Both the position numbers and the translations under genes were made by a program. DNA of 34,926 nt from Terfezia claveryi (Eukaryota > Ascomycota > Pezizomycetes > Pezizales > Pezizaceae), in assembly GCA_015179025.1 (NCBI GenBank), contig WHUX01000380.1, positions 1-34,926 of the forward strand, given 5' to 3'. The notes below the pieces were generated by a model. The model did no database searches. It had not been told where the DNA came from and saw only the letters and a list, made by a program, of their open reading frames with translations. This document shows positions 19,407 through 29,049 of the stretch, one piece after another (position 1 is the first letter of the stretch; each line of letters begins with the position of its first letter).

Positions 19407-20796
19407 TTCGTAGGAATTCATGCATTCGCGGGCATATATATATATATATATGCGAGGAACTCGTCCTTTTGGACACATAGAGCAATGCATGCATTCGCGG
19501 GCATATATATATATATGTGCGAGAAACTCCTGCTTTTGGAGACATATATATATATATGCGAGAAATCCATGCATCCGCGGGCATATATATATATATGTGC
19601 GAGAAACTCGTGCTTTTGGAGACTCATATAGATATGTGCGAGAAACTCGTGCTTTTGGAGACTTATATATATATATGTGAGAAACTCGTGCTTTTGGAGA
19701 CACAGAGAAATGCATGCATTCGCGGGCATATATATATATATGTGCGAGAAACTCGTGCTTTTGGAGACTCATATAGATTTGTGCGAGAAACTCGTGCTTT
19801 TGGAGACTTATATATATATATGTGAGAAACTCGTGCTTTTGGAGACACAGAGAAATGCATGCATTCGCGGGCATATATATATATATATGCGAGAAACTCG
19901 TGCTTTTGGAGACTCATATAGATATGTGCGAGAAACTCGTGCTTTTGGAGACTTATATATATATATGTGAGAAACTCGTGCTTTTGGAGACACAGAGAAA
20001 TGCATGCATTCGCGGGCATATATATATTTATGTGCGAGAAACTCGTGCTTTTGGAGACATAGAGCAATGCATGCATTGGCGGGCATATATATATATATGT
20101 GCGAGGAACTCGTGCTTTTGGAGACATATAGAAATGCATGCATTCGCGGGCATATATATATATATATGCGAGAAACTCGTGCTTTTGGAGACTTATATAC
20201 TTAATATATGTGCGAGAAACTCGTGCTTGTGGAGACATATATATATATATATGCGAGGAATCCATGCATTCGCGGGCTTATATATATATGTCTCCAAAAG
20301 CACGAGTTTCTCGCACATATATATATATATGCACGCGAATGCATGCATTTCTCTATGTCTCCAAAAGCACGAGTTTCTCACATATATATATATAAGTCTC
20401 CAAAAGCACGAGTTTCTCACACATATCTATATGAGTCTCCAAAAGCACGAGTTTCTCGCACATATATATATATATGCCCGCGAATGCATGCATTTCTCTG
20501 TGTCTCCAAAAGCACGAGTTTCTCACATATATATATATAAGTCTCCAAAAGCACGAGTTTCTCGCACATATCTATATGAGTCTCCAAAAGCACGAGTTTC
20601 TCGCATATATATATATATAAGCCCGCGGATGCATGGATTTCTCGCATATATATATATATGTCTCCAAAAGCACGAGTTTCTCGCACATATATATATATAT
20701 GCCCGCGAATGCATGCATTGCTCTATGTCTCCAAAAGGACGAGTTTCTCGCATATATATATATATATATGCCCGCGAATGCATGAATTCCTACGAA
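19407..20796. repeat. 1.39-kb imperfect palindrome of nested (AT)n tandem units
   Basis: The outer 27 bp are a perfect inverted repeat (starts TTCGTAGGAATTC at 19407, ends GAATTCCTACGAA at 20796). The left arm is about 820 bp and the right about 500 bp; they meet around a central hairpin at 20231-20295. The basic unit is GAGAAACTCGTGCTTTTGG followed by AGAC and an (AT)n tract, with GCATGCATTCGCGGGC blocks between. In the left arm a higher-order unit of about 145 bp repeats three times (from about 19712, 19857 and 20006). There are about 15 GCTTTTGGAGAC copies on the left and about nine inverted on the right. Long ORFs across it (Ile-Tyr-rich) exist on both strands and are artefacts of the repeat. 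Confidence 0.93.
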
Positions 20797-21079
20797 ACAT
20801 ATCACAAAGCGTGAACTCTGCACATATCTCAATACCACGACTACGATTGCCCAATATGACTATTACCAGGCCAGGCATTGAAAAGTACGGCACCCGCGGG
20901 CGAAAGGGGGCTTAGCGCCATTGGTCACTGTCATGCCACTTCTCTTGTTATCCCTTATCTCATTGTCTTCGGAAAGTCTAAATTGTCGGCCTTAGCAGTG
21001 GGCCTTGGCAACAATGGTTTTCCTGTATATATACCTTCCTTCCCGCGCATTTTCCCTTCGCTCTATATCCCGGCACATT
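20797..21079 (+). promoter_or_regulatory. Promoter-like region with TATA box
   Basis: No gene is visible. TATATATA at 21026-21033 is followed by a pyrimidine-rich stretch and an ATG at 21080, a spacing typical of a fungal RNA polymerase II promoter. The stretch is GC-richer than the palindrome beside it. Confidence 0.35.
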
Positions 21080-21322
21080 ATGGCGAGTATTAGAGCGAGT
21101 ATGAGAGCGAGTATTGGAGCGAGTATTAGGGCAAATATTAGAGCGAGTATTGGAGCGGGTATTAGAGCGAGAATTGGAGCGAGTATTAGAGCGAGTATTA
21201 GAGCCAGTATTGGAGCGAGTATTAGAGCGAGTGTTAGAGCGAGTGTTAGAGCGATTGAAGCAGCGAGTGCTTGTTCTATATATATATCTATTACTCAATA
21301 CTTCTGTGTATATAATTATTAG
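21080..21322 (+). CDS. Possible 80-aa Arg-Ala-Ser-Ile repeat protein (doubtful)
   Basis: An ATG-started frame of 81 codons begins exactly at the first unit of a 12-bp minisatellite (GAGCGAGTATTA, about 14 units to 21253). It encodes Ala-Ser-Ile-Arg or Ala-Ser-Ile-Gly repeats, then a short unique end and a TAG. The TATA box lies 47 bp upstream. The repeat length is a multiple of three, so other frames are open too (Glu-Arg-Val-Leu on +, Arg-Ser-Asn-Thr on -), and the ORF may be chance. There is no homology I recognise. Confidence 0.3.
   Translation: MASIRASMRASIGASIRANIRASIGAGIRARIGASIRASIRASIGASIRASVRASVRAIEAASACSIYISITQYFCVYNY
21084..21258 (+). repeat. 12-bp minisatellite GAGCGAGTATTA
   Basis: About 14 units of GAGCGAGTATTR lie head to tail with single-base variants. 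An isolated TATTAGAGCG occurs at 21391-21400 in the spacer to the right. Confidence 0.9.
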
Positions 21323-21489
21323 CCAATACAATGGATATTTCCGCTGCATGAAAATTCAATGGCTGCAATAGTGGCTACGCACCTGGCTGGTATTAGAGCG
21401 TCGTACATACAAGCGGGTGCATTGTAACCATAGCGTTAACAATATGATGATGAAGGAACTCTAATATCCAGAGATTGAAATATGCCAAC

Positions 21490-21703
21490 CAGCGTCCGGA
21501 CGGCTTTGGTTGCCCCAATGGTGTCCAGATTGTGTTGCAACTCAGCCGGGCGTCCAGATTGTGTTGCAACTCAGCCGGGCGTCCTGATTGTGTTGCAACG
21601 CAGCCAGCGTCCAGACGCACAGGACGCACAGGACGCACACGCGCGAGCTCTCGCGTCCGGACGCTGGGCGGTGCGTCCGGACGCCACTTTTTTCTTGCTG
21701 ATG
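21490..21703. repeat. GTCCGGAC-rich repeat block with a MITE-like right end
   Basis: A 29-bp unit (CGTCCAGATTGTGTTGCAAC and following) repeats three times (21522-21607), followed by ACAGGACGC repeats and several GCGTCCGGACG palindromes (21493, 21653 and 21673). It ends GCCACTTTTTTCTTGCTGATG at 21683-21703, almost identical to the right end of the insert at 7661-7908. It abuts gene A copy 2 exactly where homology begins. I could not find a matching left end (CATCAGCAAG), so it may be truncated. Confidence 0.6.
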
Positions 21704-22866
21704 CACTCCTTGAAGTATTTCGTTACAGTAGTGATGTTAAGGTTTTCCTTTACATATTTAGTTAAAACTTGTAAGAACTTCTGTGCATAGAAGAGAGGTA
21801 TAATATCCTCAAGTTTGTCTTCCTAGTCAATACCTCAAGGAGCAGTAAGACTCCCACGCGAAATAGCCTTCCTGATGTAACAACCGTGTGTTCAGTTGTC
21901 ATCACCTGCGATCGCAGGTGACGGGTTATTACCATTGTTGTCTTTGTCATCACCTGCGATCGCAGGTGATGGGTTATTGTTATCGTTACCTTTTCCTTGG
22001 CTTCCGAGATAGGGAAGCTTATTTCCCCCATTGCCCTGACCGAGTTATGTATATATAGAGCCTGTCCCTCGTACTGTCGTTGGATCCCCATCCAACGTCT
22101 TGTATCCTAATACAGACCTTGCCTCTCTCCGCGAAGGTGTACCCCCTTGTACACCCCCTCGTCTTGCCTTGTCCCGTGAATAACTCTGCAGCACAGCTGC
22201 CCCCCTCCGACACACGCGGCAACTGCCTCCCGGTGTCTCGTGCCCCTTGCCCTCTGCCTCTCTTGCCTCTTGCCCTTGCCCCCCCGTCCTAGCCTTTTCC
22301 CCTAGTCACACACGTAGCGTTCCTACGTGTGTGTCACCCTAGCCTTGCCCTTGCCCCGGCGTACCCCTTGGTCGCCTTGTCCCCAGAGCCGTCGTTACAC
22401 TTGACCTCACTCTGTATATGCTGGGTAGCTAGGGGAGTCAATATTTCTAAAAGCTGAAATACTTGTTCAGCTTCTTGCCTTGTTTTTCCCATTTCTTCAA
22501 AATCTTAGTCTGTTTATGCTTCAAGGTACTTTTTGAATATATAGGCTATATGGGATAATTTCTCTCCTGTAACTTGAACATTTTCAAAAACTTTCTCCAT
22601 TAGAACCTATCATCTCAGTGCTTTATGCTTAGCCCATTAGGTTTCTATTTTGGTATCTAATGTTCGGGCATTTTTGATGATTCGGTTTATTGCATTTTCA
22701 ATCCTTATGAGTTATTGACATATTAAGAGGGTAGATATTAACTATGTAATATGAGATATTGCTTTATGTGTAGAGGTGATTTCTTAGAAAAGTTAGGATA
22801 ATATGTAGAGGTAATTTCTTAGGAAAGTTAGTATGAAGCTATAGTAAGGGATAAGAAGAGGGGAGG
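21704..22866 (-). pseudogene. Gene A copy 2, inverted, split by a solo LTR
   Basis: The - strand of 22405-22866 matches 3307-3780, and that of 21704-21875 matches about 3783-3956. This covers the upstream flank (including the 35-bp tandem) and the N-terminal half of gene A. The 3' half is missing, cut off at the GTCCGGAC block. The coding part has extra stops compared with copy 1 (for example at the W before AKHK). A solo LTR with 5-bp duplication (TCAGG, one copy mutated to TCAAG) lies inside. It shows that gene A is a dispersed, repeated sequence. Confidence 0.8.
21876..22399 (+). mobile_element. Solo LTR of the element 2 family
   Basis: The 524-bp LTR begins TGTAACAACC and ends GTCGTTACA. 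The flanks CCTGA (21871-21875) and CTTGA (22400-22404) are a 5-bp target duplication differing by one transition; comparison with gene A copy 1 supports the original site. It has two copies of the 18-bp palindrome CACCTGCGATCGCAGGTG (21903-21920 and 21951-21968) and a TATATATA near 22047. No internal region is present, so it arose by LTR-LTR recombination. Confidence 0.9.
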
Positions 22867-23487
22867 TGTCACAACCGTGTTCTACATCTTGATTTAATAC
22901 TCGAATAGGGTTGTTCAAGTGTCAGGCTGTTCTGACACTCAAACAGGCTTGTTCAGATATCGTTGATAGTTAATTATTATTTTAGCTTCCGAGATAGGAA
23001 TCCTAGGAAGCTTATTCCTTCTATGGCCTTGGCCTGGAATCATGTATATATATCTTCATTTCTCCGCCCTCTCATTGAATCCCTATCCAATGTCTTATAT
23101 ACCTAATACAAGACCTTGCTTCTCTCTGTGAAGGTATACCTCCCTTGTATACCCCCTTGTCTTGCCATGATCCATTAAATAACTCTGCAGCACAGCTGCC
23201 TCCCTCCAATACACGCGGCAACCACTTCCATGTGTCTTTTGTCCTTGCCTCTTGCCTCCAGCCCTTGCCCCATTCCAACCTTCCCCTAATCATACATGTA
23301 GTATTCCTACATGTGTCTTGCCTTAGCCTTTGCCTTCTAAACATCCTGCCCTCCATGATATCATCCATGATATCTGTGACAGGTGTCCATAACAAGCCTA
23401 GTTTTCCTAGTCATACACCTAGTACTCCTACATATGTTTCACCTCGTTCCTGTCCTTACCTCAGTATACTCCTTAGTTGCTGTTACA
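22867..23487 (+). mobile_element. Second solo LTR, a divergent related family
   Basis: It begins TGTCACAACCGTG and ends GCTGTTACA, 621 bp. The downstream half matches element 1 and 2 LTRs (GCTTCCGAGATAGG, TGTATATATAT, CAATGTCTTATATACC). Its hairpin is AGTGTCAG/CTGACACT (22918-22939). The left flank is the gene A copy 2 upstream region (GGAGG), but the right flank (GG then the presumed element 3 LTR) does not continue it, so a clean target duplication cannot be shown. Confidence 0.75.
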
Positions 23488-23489
23488 GG

Positions 23490-24092
23490 TGAGCTATAAC
23501 TACGAGAATACTCTGGAGAAAAGAATAGATAATAGCTGACCAAAGTATAAATGCAGCTATAACTCGGGTGTAGTGCGGACTCAATAAGAGTAAAGCTATA
23601 TGAGACTTAAAACACCACTTGGGTCTTGTTTTATTAACTATGTAAAAGCGGTGGGTTATGTAGAAGCTTAGATCTGATAACGAATAATCAGATCTGGATG
23701 ATGCTTCCTATAATAGCTTAGAAGTATTGACATCAGGTCATTACCTAAATAGGTAACCACTTCCCAATTAGGATCACTGCAGTCTAACATACATTGATTA
23801 GGCAGCCTGAACTTCAACACATTGCAGTCAGGCTGATATACAGGACCTGAACTCGAGTACATCCAATAATGATACATGAATGACAAACATAAGAATATAA
23901 TGGAAACATATCGAAAAGAGTACATGCATGAGATGTATTTTCAGAGGTCACACACTTCCGTTACCCAATCCCTTTAATATCATTCCTTAGATGCACTATG
24001 ACATCTGTATGGGTGATCAAGCCAAGACAGTTAGCAGTAGTAGGGTATTTGTTATCCCAGGGGAGGGTAGGTCTCTTACCTGAGCCACAACA
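23490..24092 (-). repeat. Putative 3' LTR of Gypsy element 3
   Basis: On the - strand it would start TGTTGTGGCTCAGG at 24092, directly after a purine-rich GAAATGGGGAGTAA, and end at 23490 against the solo LTR. It lies 291 bp beyond the element 3 pol stop (24384), the expected place. It has a 9-bp-arm hairpin AGATCTGAT/ATCAGATCT (23670-23695). The partner LTR would be outside the window, so the ends are not proven. Confidence 0.45.
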
Positions 24093-24383
24093 TTACTCCC
24101 CATTTCGAGGCAGCTGTCCTCAGCTGAATACAAGTCCTTTCGACCCTGGAGAAGACAAGTATTAGTAACGACTCAGGTAACTGTGATGGCTAGGCTCTAA
24201 CCTTATAGCTAGATACCTCTATCCCATTTAAGGGTATCATAAGACTGGTGTACCTACATATGCATGCCATGGCCGTTAAAAACCAAACCTCTCACCAAAA
24301 AACCCATAGGGAAAAGGCGACGAGTAGGAGGGTAAAAGATACCATGTCTTTATCCATTGTATAACTCGATGCGAGTCCTAGCC
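24093..24383 (-). other. 3' untranslated part of element 3
   Basis: This lies between the pol stop and the putative LTR. Apart from the purine-rich end at 24093-24110 I see nothing coding in it. Confidence 0.45.
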
Positions 24384-24520
24384 TCAGACATCCCTATCGT
24401 CTCGTAGTTTATTGGGGAACTTCTCTCGATACTCTCTGAGCTTCTCCGGACAGTTATCCAACTTGTCAAAGGTCTCCCAAGTGTCTTCAAATTCTGTATA
24501 TCCTTCCCAATGTACCCTAT
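24384..24520 (-). pseudogene. Element 3 chromodomain, C-terminal half, severed by element 2
   Basis: The - strand from 24520 reads VHWEGYTEFEDTWETFDKLD to a TGA at 24384-24386. It is the second half of a chromodomain, whose first half ends ..VVKYR at 30819. Removing element 2 and one CCTAT copy restores the frame exactly across the junction. Chromodomains steer integration to marked chromatin. Confidence 0.88.
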
Positions 24521-25035
24521 TGTAACATGGACTCTAGGAACAAGGCGACCAAGAGGTACACCAGGGCAAGGGCAAGGCTAGGATAATACACATGTAGAAA
24601 CGCTACGTGTGTGACCAGGGGGAGGCTAAGACGGGAGGCAAGGGCAAGAGGCAGGAGAGGCAGAGGGCAAGGGACACGAGACAAGCGGAAGCAGTTGCTG
24701 CTTGTGTCAAGGGAGGCAGTTGTGCTATAGAGTTGTTTGTACAAGACAAGGATGTACACAAGGGAGGTGCACAAGTGCTGGGAGAAGCAAGGTCCTGTAT
24801 TGGGTATACAAGACGTTGGATGGGGATCCAATAATAGTACGAGGGACAGGCTCTATATATACATAACTCAGTCAGGGCAATGGGGGAAATAAGCTTCCCT
24901 ATCTCGGAAGCCAAGCAAAGTAATGATAACACAATAACCCATCACCTGCGATCGCAGGTGATGACAAAGACAACAATGGTAATGACCCATCACCTGCGAT
25001 CGCAGGTGATAACAACTGAACATACGGTTGTTATA
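24521..25035 (-). repeat. 3' LTR of element 2
   Basis: On the + strand it runs TGTAACATGG ... GGTTGTTATA; the LTR start TGTAAC has become TATAAC. It holds two perfect 22-bp palindromes centred on CGATCG (24941-24962 and 24989-25010). A polypurine tract lies on its outer side at 25036-25050. Confidence 0.93.
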
Positions 25036-25192
25036 CTATCCCCCCCTTAGGCTGGAGCTCTAGCGACTAGGAGGCCTGAGCACGATAACCAGCAAAATCA
25101 ACATAGAAAACAACAATAAGAGTAAGGACAAGACCCCCAACTCCGAACAACAACAAGAACAGAAAAAACAACAAGGATTCAAAGTCATAACC
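25036..25192 (-). other. Element 2 3' untranslated region with polypurine tract
   Basis: The stretch between the pol stop and the LTR is Gln/Leu-coding by chance. It ends in a TAAGGGGGGGATAG tract (25036-25050 on the - strand) abutting the LTR. Confidence 0.75.
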
Positions 25193-28100
25193 TCAGTCGA
25201 CTGGGCGAGGCTTCCTAGGGTATTGCTGGTGGAACAGGGTAACCAAATTCTGCGCATTCTTCAAGTCCCCTGCGGGTTGCCAGGTAGTCTCCTCGTCTAC
25301 TACCCACTTGACCTTATACTGAACTCGCCCATAGCGTTTTCTGGAGTCCAGTACCTCCTCAACCTCCCACTCCTCTTCACCTGCGATCACTACTAGAGGA
25401 GGTGGGGGGTGCTTTTGCCTGGAAAGGGGATCGTCGGCGGCTAGCTCGATCTCCGAGACATGAACAAACAGATGATGCTTGATATCCTTTGGAAATCTCA
25501 GCCGGTAAGTATGAGTGCCCACAGCTGCTAACACCTTATAGGGGCCTAGGAACTTGTGATCCAACTTACGAGAGGGTTGTTCTGTCTGGAAGTGTCTGCT
25601 AGAGAGTCATACCTTGTCTCCTGGTTGGTATTTGGGGGCCGGTAACCTAGACCTGTTGGCATATTCTGCTTGCCTGACCTAAGTATAACCCAACTCAGTC
25701 TTCAGGGTAGAGTGGAGTTTAGAAATCTGCGTGGCGAACTCCTTGGCTGGGGCATTCTCCCTGGCCTTATGCAGAGGTGCTAGGGAGTCTATGAACCGAG
25801 GGTGCCAGCCATAATTGGCCAGGAATGGGGATGTTTTCAGTGACTCGGAGAACTGGTTGTTGGTGGCAAATTCACAGGTTACTAGCAACGAAACCCAGTT
25901 GTTCTGCTGGTAGCTGACGAAGGCCCGTAGATACTATTCCATAATCGCATTTATCCTTTCCGATTGGCCGTCCGTCTAGGAGTAGTAAGCTGTTGACAGA
26001 TGAACATTGATCCCCAGAAGTTCGCAGAAGGCTTGCCAGAATTCTGAGGTAAACTGAGGGCCACGGTGGGACATGATCGATTCAGGGAGGCCATGGTACT
26101 GGAATACATTATTGAGGTAGAGGTTGGCTAACTCTAGAGCGGAGCAGGTATCCCGGCAAGGTATAAATGCCTCATCTTCGTCAACCGATCCACCACCATC
26201 AGGATGGTATTGAATCCTGAGTCCTTCGGCAACGCAGTTACAAAGTCCATGGTCAGGTGTTGCTAGGGCCGATCTGGGATTTCCAGGGGCTTCAAGGTTC
26301 CGTAGGGGGCATGACAATTAAGTTTTGCACACTTACAGATATGGCAGTTCCATATATACTGTTCTACCTCCTTTCGCTGGTCGATCCATGTGTATTGTCT
26401 AGCTAGTAGTTCTAACGTCTTAGCCACTCCAGGGTGACCTGCAGCTAGGGTATCATGGTGTTCCTTGATCAGCTGCATCCGCAGCTCCCCTTCAGGTATA
26501 TAGAGCTGATCTAGGTGGTATAGGAGGCCGTTCTGGGTGGTGCATTCGGCTAGGGAAATCTTGGTATGACGGTGCTGTCCAGACTCCACTGCGGCGATTA
26601 TATCCTTAACCAGGTCGTCCTCCGCATATGCCCGTTGTATCCGCAGAAGGAGATCTGCTCCAGGGCTCGCTTCAACTTTAGCATTAGCCTCAGCATCAGC
26701 ATCAACCTTAGCATCAGCATCAGTATCAGCATCAGCATCAGTATTAGCATCAGCATCAGCAAGGCTATTGGCCACCAGGTCGAGATTTTCAGGTTTTAGT
26801 ACCACCTGATTTTGGTACTTCAGCCTTTCATCCCCCCTTTAGGAAGATCTCCTGATCTTCTGGTCAGTGCGTCCGGCTTACCTCCAGCTTTTCCAGGCCG
26901 ATACTTGTTCTTGAAGTTGAATCGAGATAAGAACTCCAACCACCTAGCCTGCCGTCGGTTCAGCAGCTTAGTGGTGGTGAAGTACTCAAGATTCTTATGA
27001 TCGGATAGCACCTCGATGATCCCCTTGGCTGACTGTAGGTGTGGCCTCCACTCCTCGAATGCTCATACAATGGCCATTAACTCCTTATCATAGATTTCAT
27101 AATTACACTCCACTGGGGAGTGCTTTTTTGAGAAGTATGCTACTGGGTGGAGGATGCCGTTATCGTCGTTCTGGGATAGAATTCCTGCAGAGACATAGTC
27201 GGAGGCATCAGTTTCGACGACACACTCCTGTTCAGGGTTGAAATGGGCCAGGATTGGTACTGAGCAGAAAGCTTCCTTAAGGTTCTGGAAGGCGGATTAG
27301 GCTTCTGGATTCCAGTGGAAGAACTTTTCGTCAGGTACTAACCAGCTTCTACCTTTGTTTTCGTCAGGGCCGTCAGGGGTGCCACATCTTTGAGTATCCC
27401 AGGATAAATCAGCGTTAGAAGTTAGCAAATCCTAGGAAGGCTTGCACATCCTTCAAATTGGCTGGAGTTTCCCACTCTTGGATTGCAGCAACTTTAGCAG
27501 GGTCTATCCTAATACCTTCCGTGGTTATGATCAAGCCCAGGTACTTCACTTCTTGGACATGGAATTCGCATTTTTCAGGCTTAAGGTATAGCCCAGCCTA
27601 CTCTAGCTTCTTCAGGACTTGCTTGACATAGATTTTGTGCTCTGCCAGAGTATCTGAATAGATCAAGATATCGTCGAGGTAAGCCATGCAGAACACATCT
27701 AGGAAGTCTCGCAGAGTGTCATTAAGAAAGTGTTGGAAAGAGGCCGGGGCATTGGTTAAGTCGAAGGGTATGACGTTGTACTCGAAGTGGCCGTAACGTG
27801 TCTGGAAGGCAGTTTTCCACTCCTCTCCCTCAGCGATCCGTACCAGGTTGTACGCCCCTCTCACATCCAATTTGGTGAACCATTTTGCCTTGGAAAGCCT
27901 GGCTAATGTCTCCTGGATTAGAGGTAGGGGGTACCTTTTTTGACCGTTATCTCGTTCAGGCCACGATAATCAACACACAACCGAAGAGAACCATCCGATT
28001 TCTTCACGAACAGTACAGGAGCACCCGCCGGGGAAGAGCTGTGCCAAATAAAGCTCTTATTCAAGTTTTCCTCCAGGTACTTCTTCAGGGCCTCCAATTC

Positions 28101-29049
28101 TACTCGGGACATTCCATAGAGGGGGCCATAAGGGGGAGTTTTTCCTTCAATCAGTGGGATTGTGTGGTCGTAAGGTCGATGGGGGGCAAGCTTTTCCACA
28201 GCCTTCTCTGAGAACAAATCAATAAACTCATGGTACTCATCCGGAACTAAGGATTTCCACTTCTCTTGGACCTGGTCTTGTTAATTTCCAGATTGATCTC
28301 ATAAATTGAGAGGGTATGCGACTTGAGCTTATACCTCCTGGTGAGATGAGCGAAGGCCCCTGCTCCAATAAAGTTAATATTAGGGTTTTGCGGGGGTGGG
28401 GGATATCAGGGAGACTGGGGGAACAGGGGTAACCAGGGGAAATAGGGGAAACAGGGGGAATGGTGACATTGATGTGTGCAGGCAGGAGTACTACCTGAGT
28501 CGGGTGGATTATTGGGGGTGGCAATGCGCACAGCCCAGTGATAGTAGTTTTTGGATCTCCACAGTGTTTTTTGCAATAAGGGCTATTGAATCGCAGGGTG
28601 TAAGAGCTGAAGCTGACTGATACATCGTGCATCCTAAGCCAGGGATCCCAAGGACAATTGGATACTTTAGCTTGGTTATGAACATTGGAGATCTTCGAGT
28701 GATCACCATGGCGCTGGCAGGCATGCGAGGTTGGTAATCGCTCCAGAAGAGATAGGGCGGCCGTCAATGATATCAAGAAGGCAGGGGGTTTTTAGCTTGA
28801 AGGTTGGTATAGAGTTTCTACTGACGAAGGTCTGGTCAATGAATGCTATTCCTAAAGTACACAATCTATGAGAGCTGATGTAACTACTGTTTTATCATTG
28901 AACTTGATAGTTATAGGTACAATGAAGTGCTCGCCAAACAGGCGAGACTCATCAACAGACATAGATGTAGGCAAAGAAAATGCAGACAAAGATAAATGAC
29001 CCAAAATAGGTCCCTTGCTAGTGTCAGCAACTAGGCAAGGGACTTCGCT
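25193..29049 (-). pseudogene. Element 2 pol: protease, RT, RNase H, integrase, chromodomain
   Basis: The protease keeps LIDC but has lost a base right after it (about 28870). RT has [20 protein letters not shown] (27870 down) and an intact YLDD (about 27685), unlike element 1. A TAG replaces Gln after KKLE (27598). RNase H follows to about 26820. Integrase has [11 protein letters not shown] (26462 down), CHICKCAK, a DDE core with HRGPQF at about 26060, and ends with LVTCEFATNN (25888). The chromodomain is WEVEEVLDSRKRYGRVQYKV, ending at a stop 25193. Several segments are out of frame with each other. Where element 1 has stops, this copy often has the original Q or W, and the reverse. Confidence 0.92.

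Noticed and set aside
19420..20814. Several long ORFs on both strands rich in Ile-Tyr, Cys-Glu-Lys-Leu-Val-Leu and Pro-Lys-Ala-Arg-Val repeats
   Set aside because: They lie wholly within the (AT)n palindrome, occur on both strands and in several frames, and mirror one another through the inversion. They follow from the unit structure, not from a gene.
25375..25395. An extra CACCTGCGATC palindrome half inside element 2 pol
   Set aside because: It is only a half-site and encodes the conserved VVIAGEEEW peptide, so it is coincidence with codon use.
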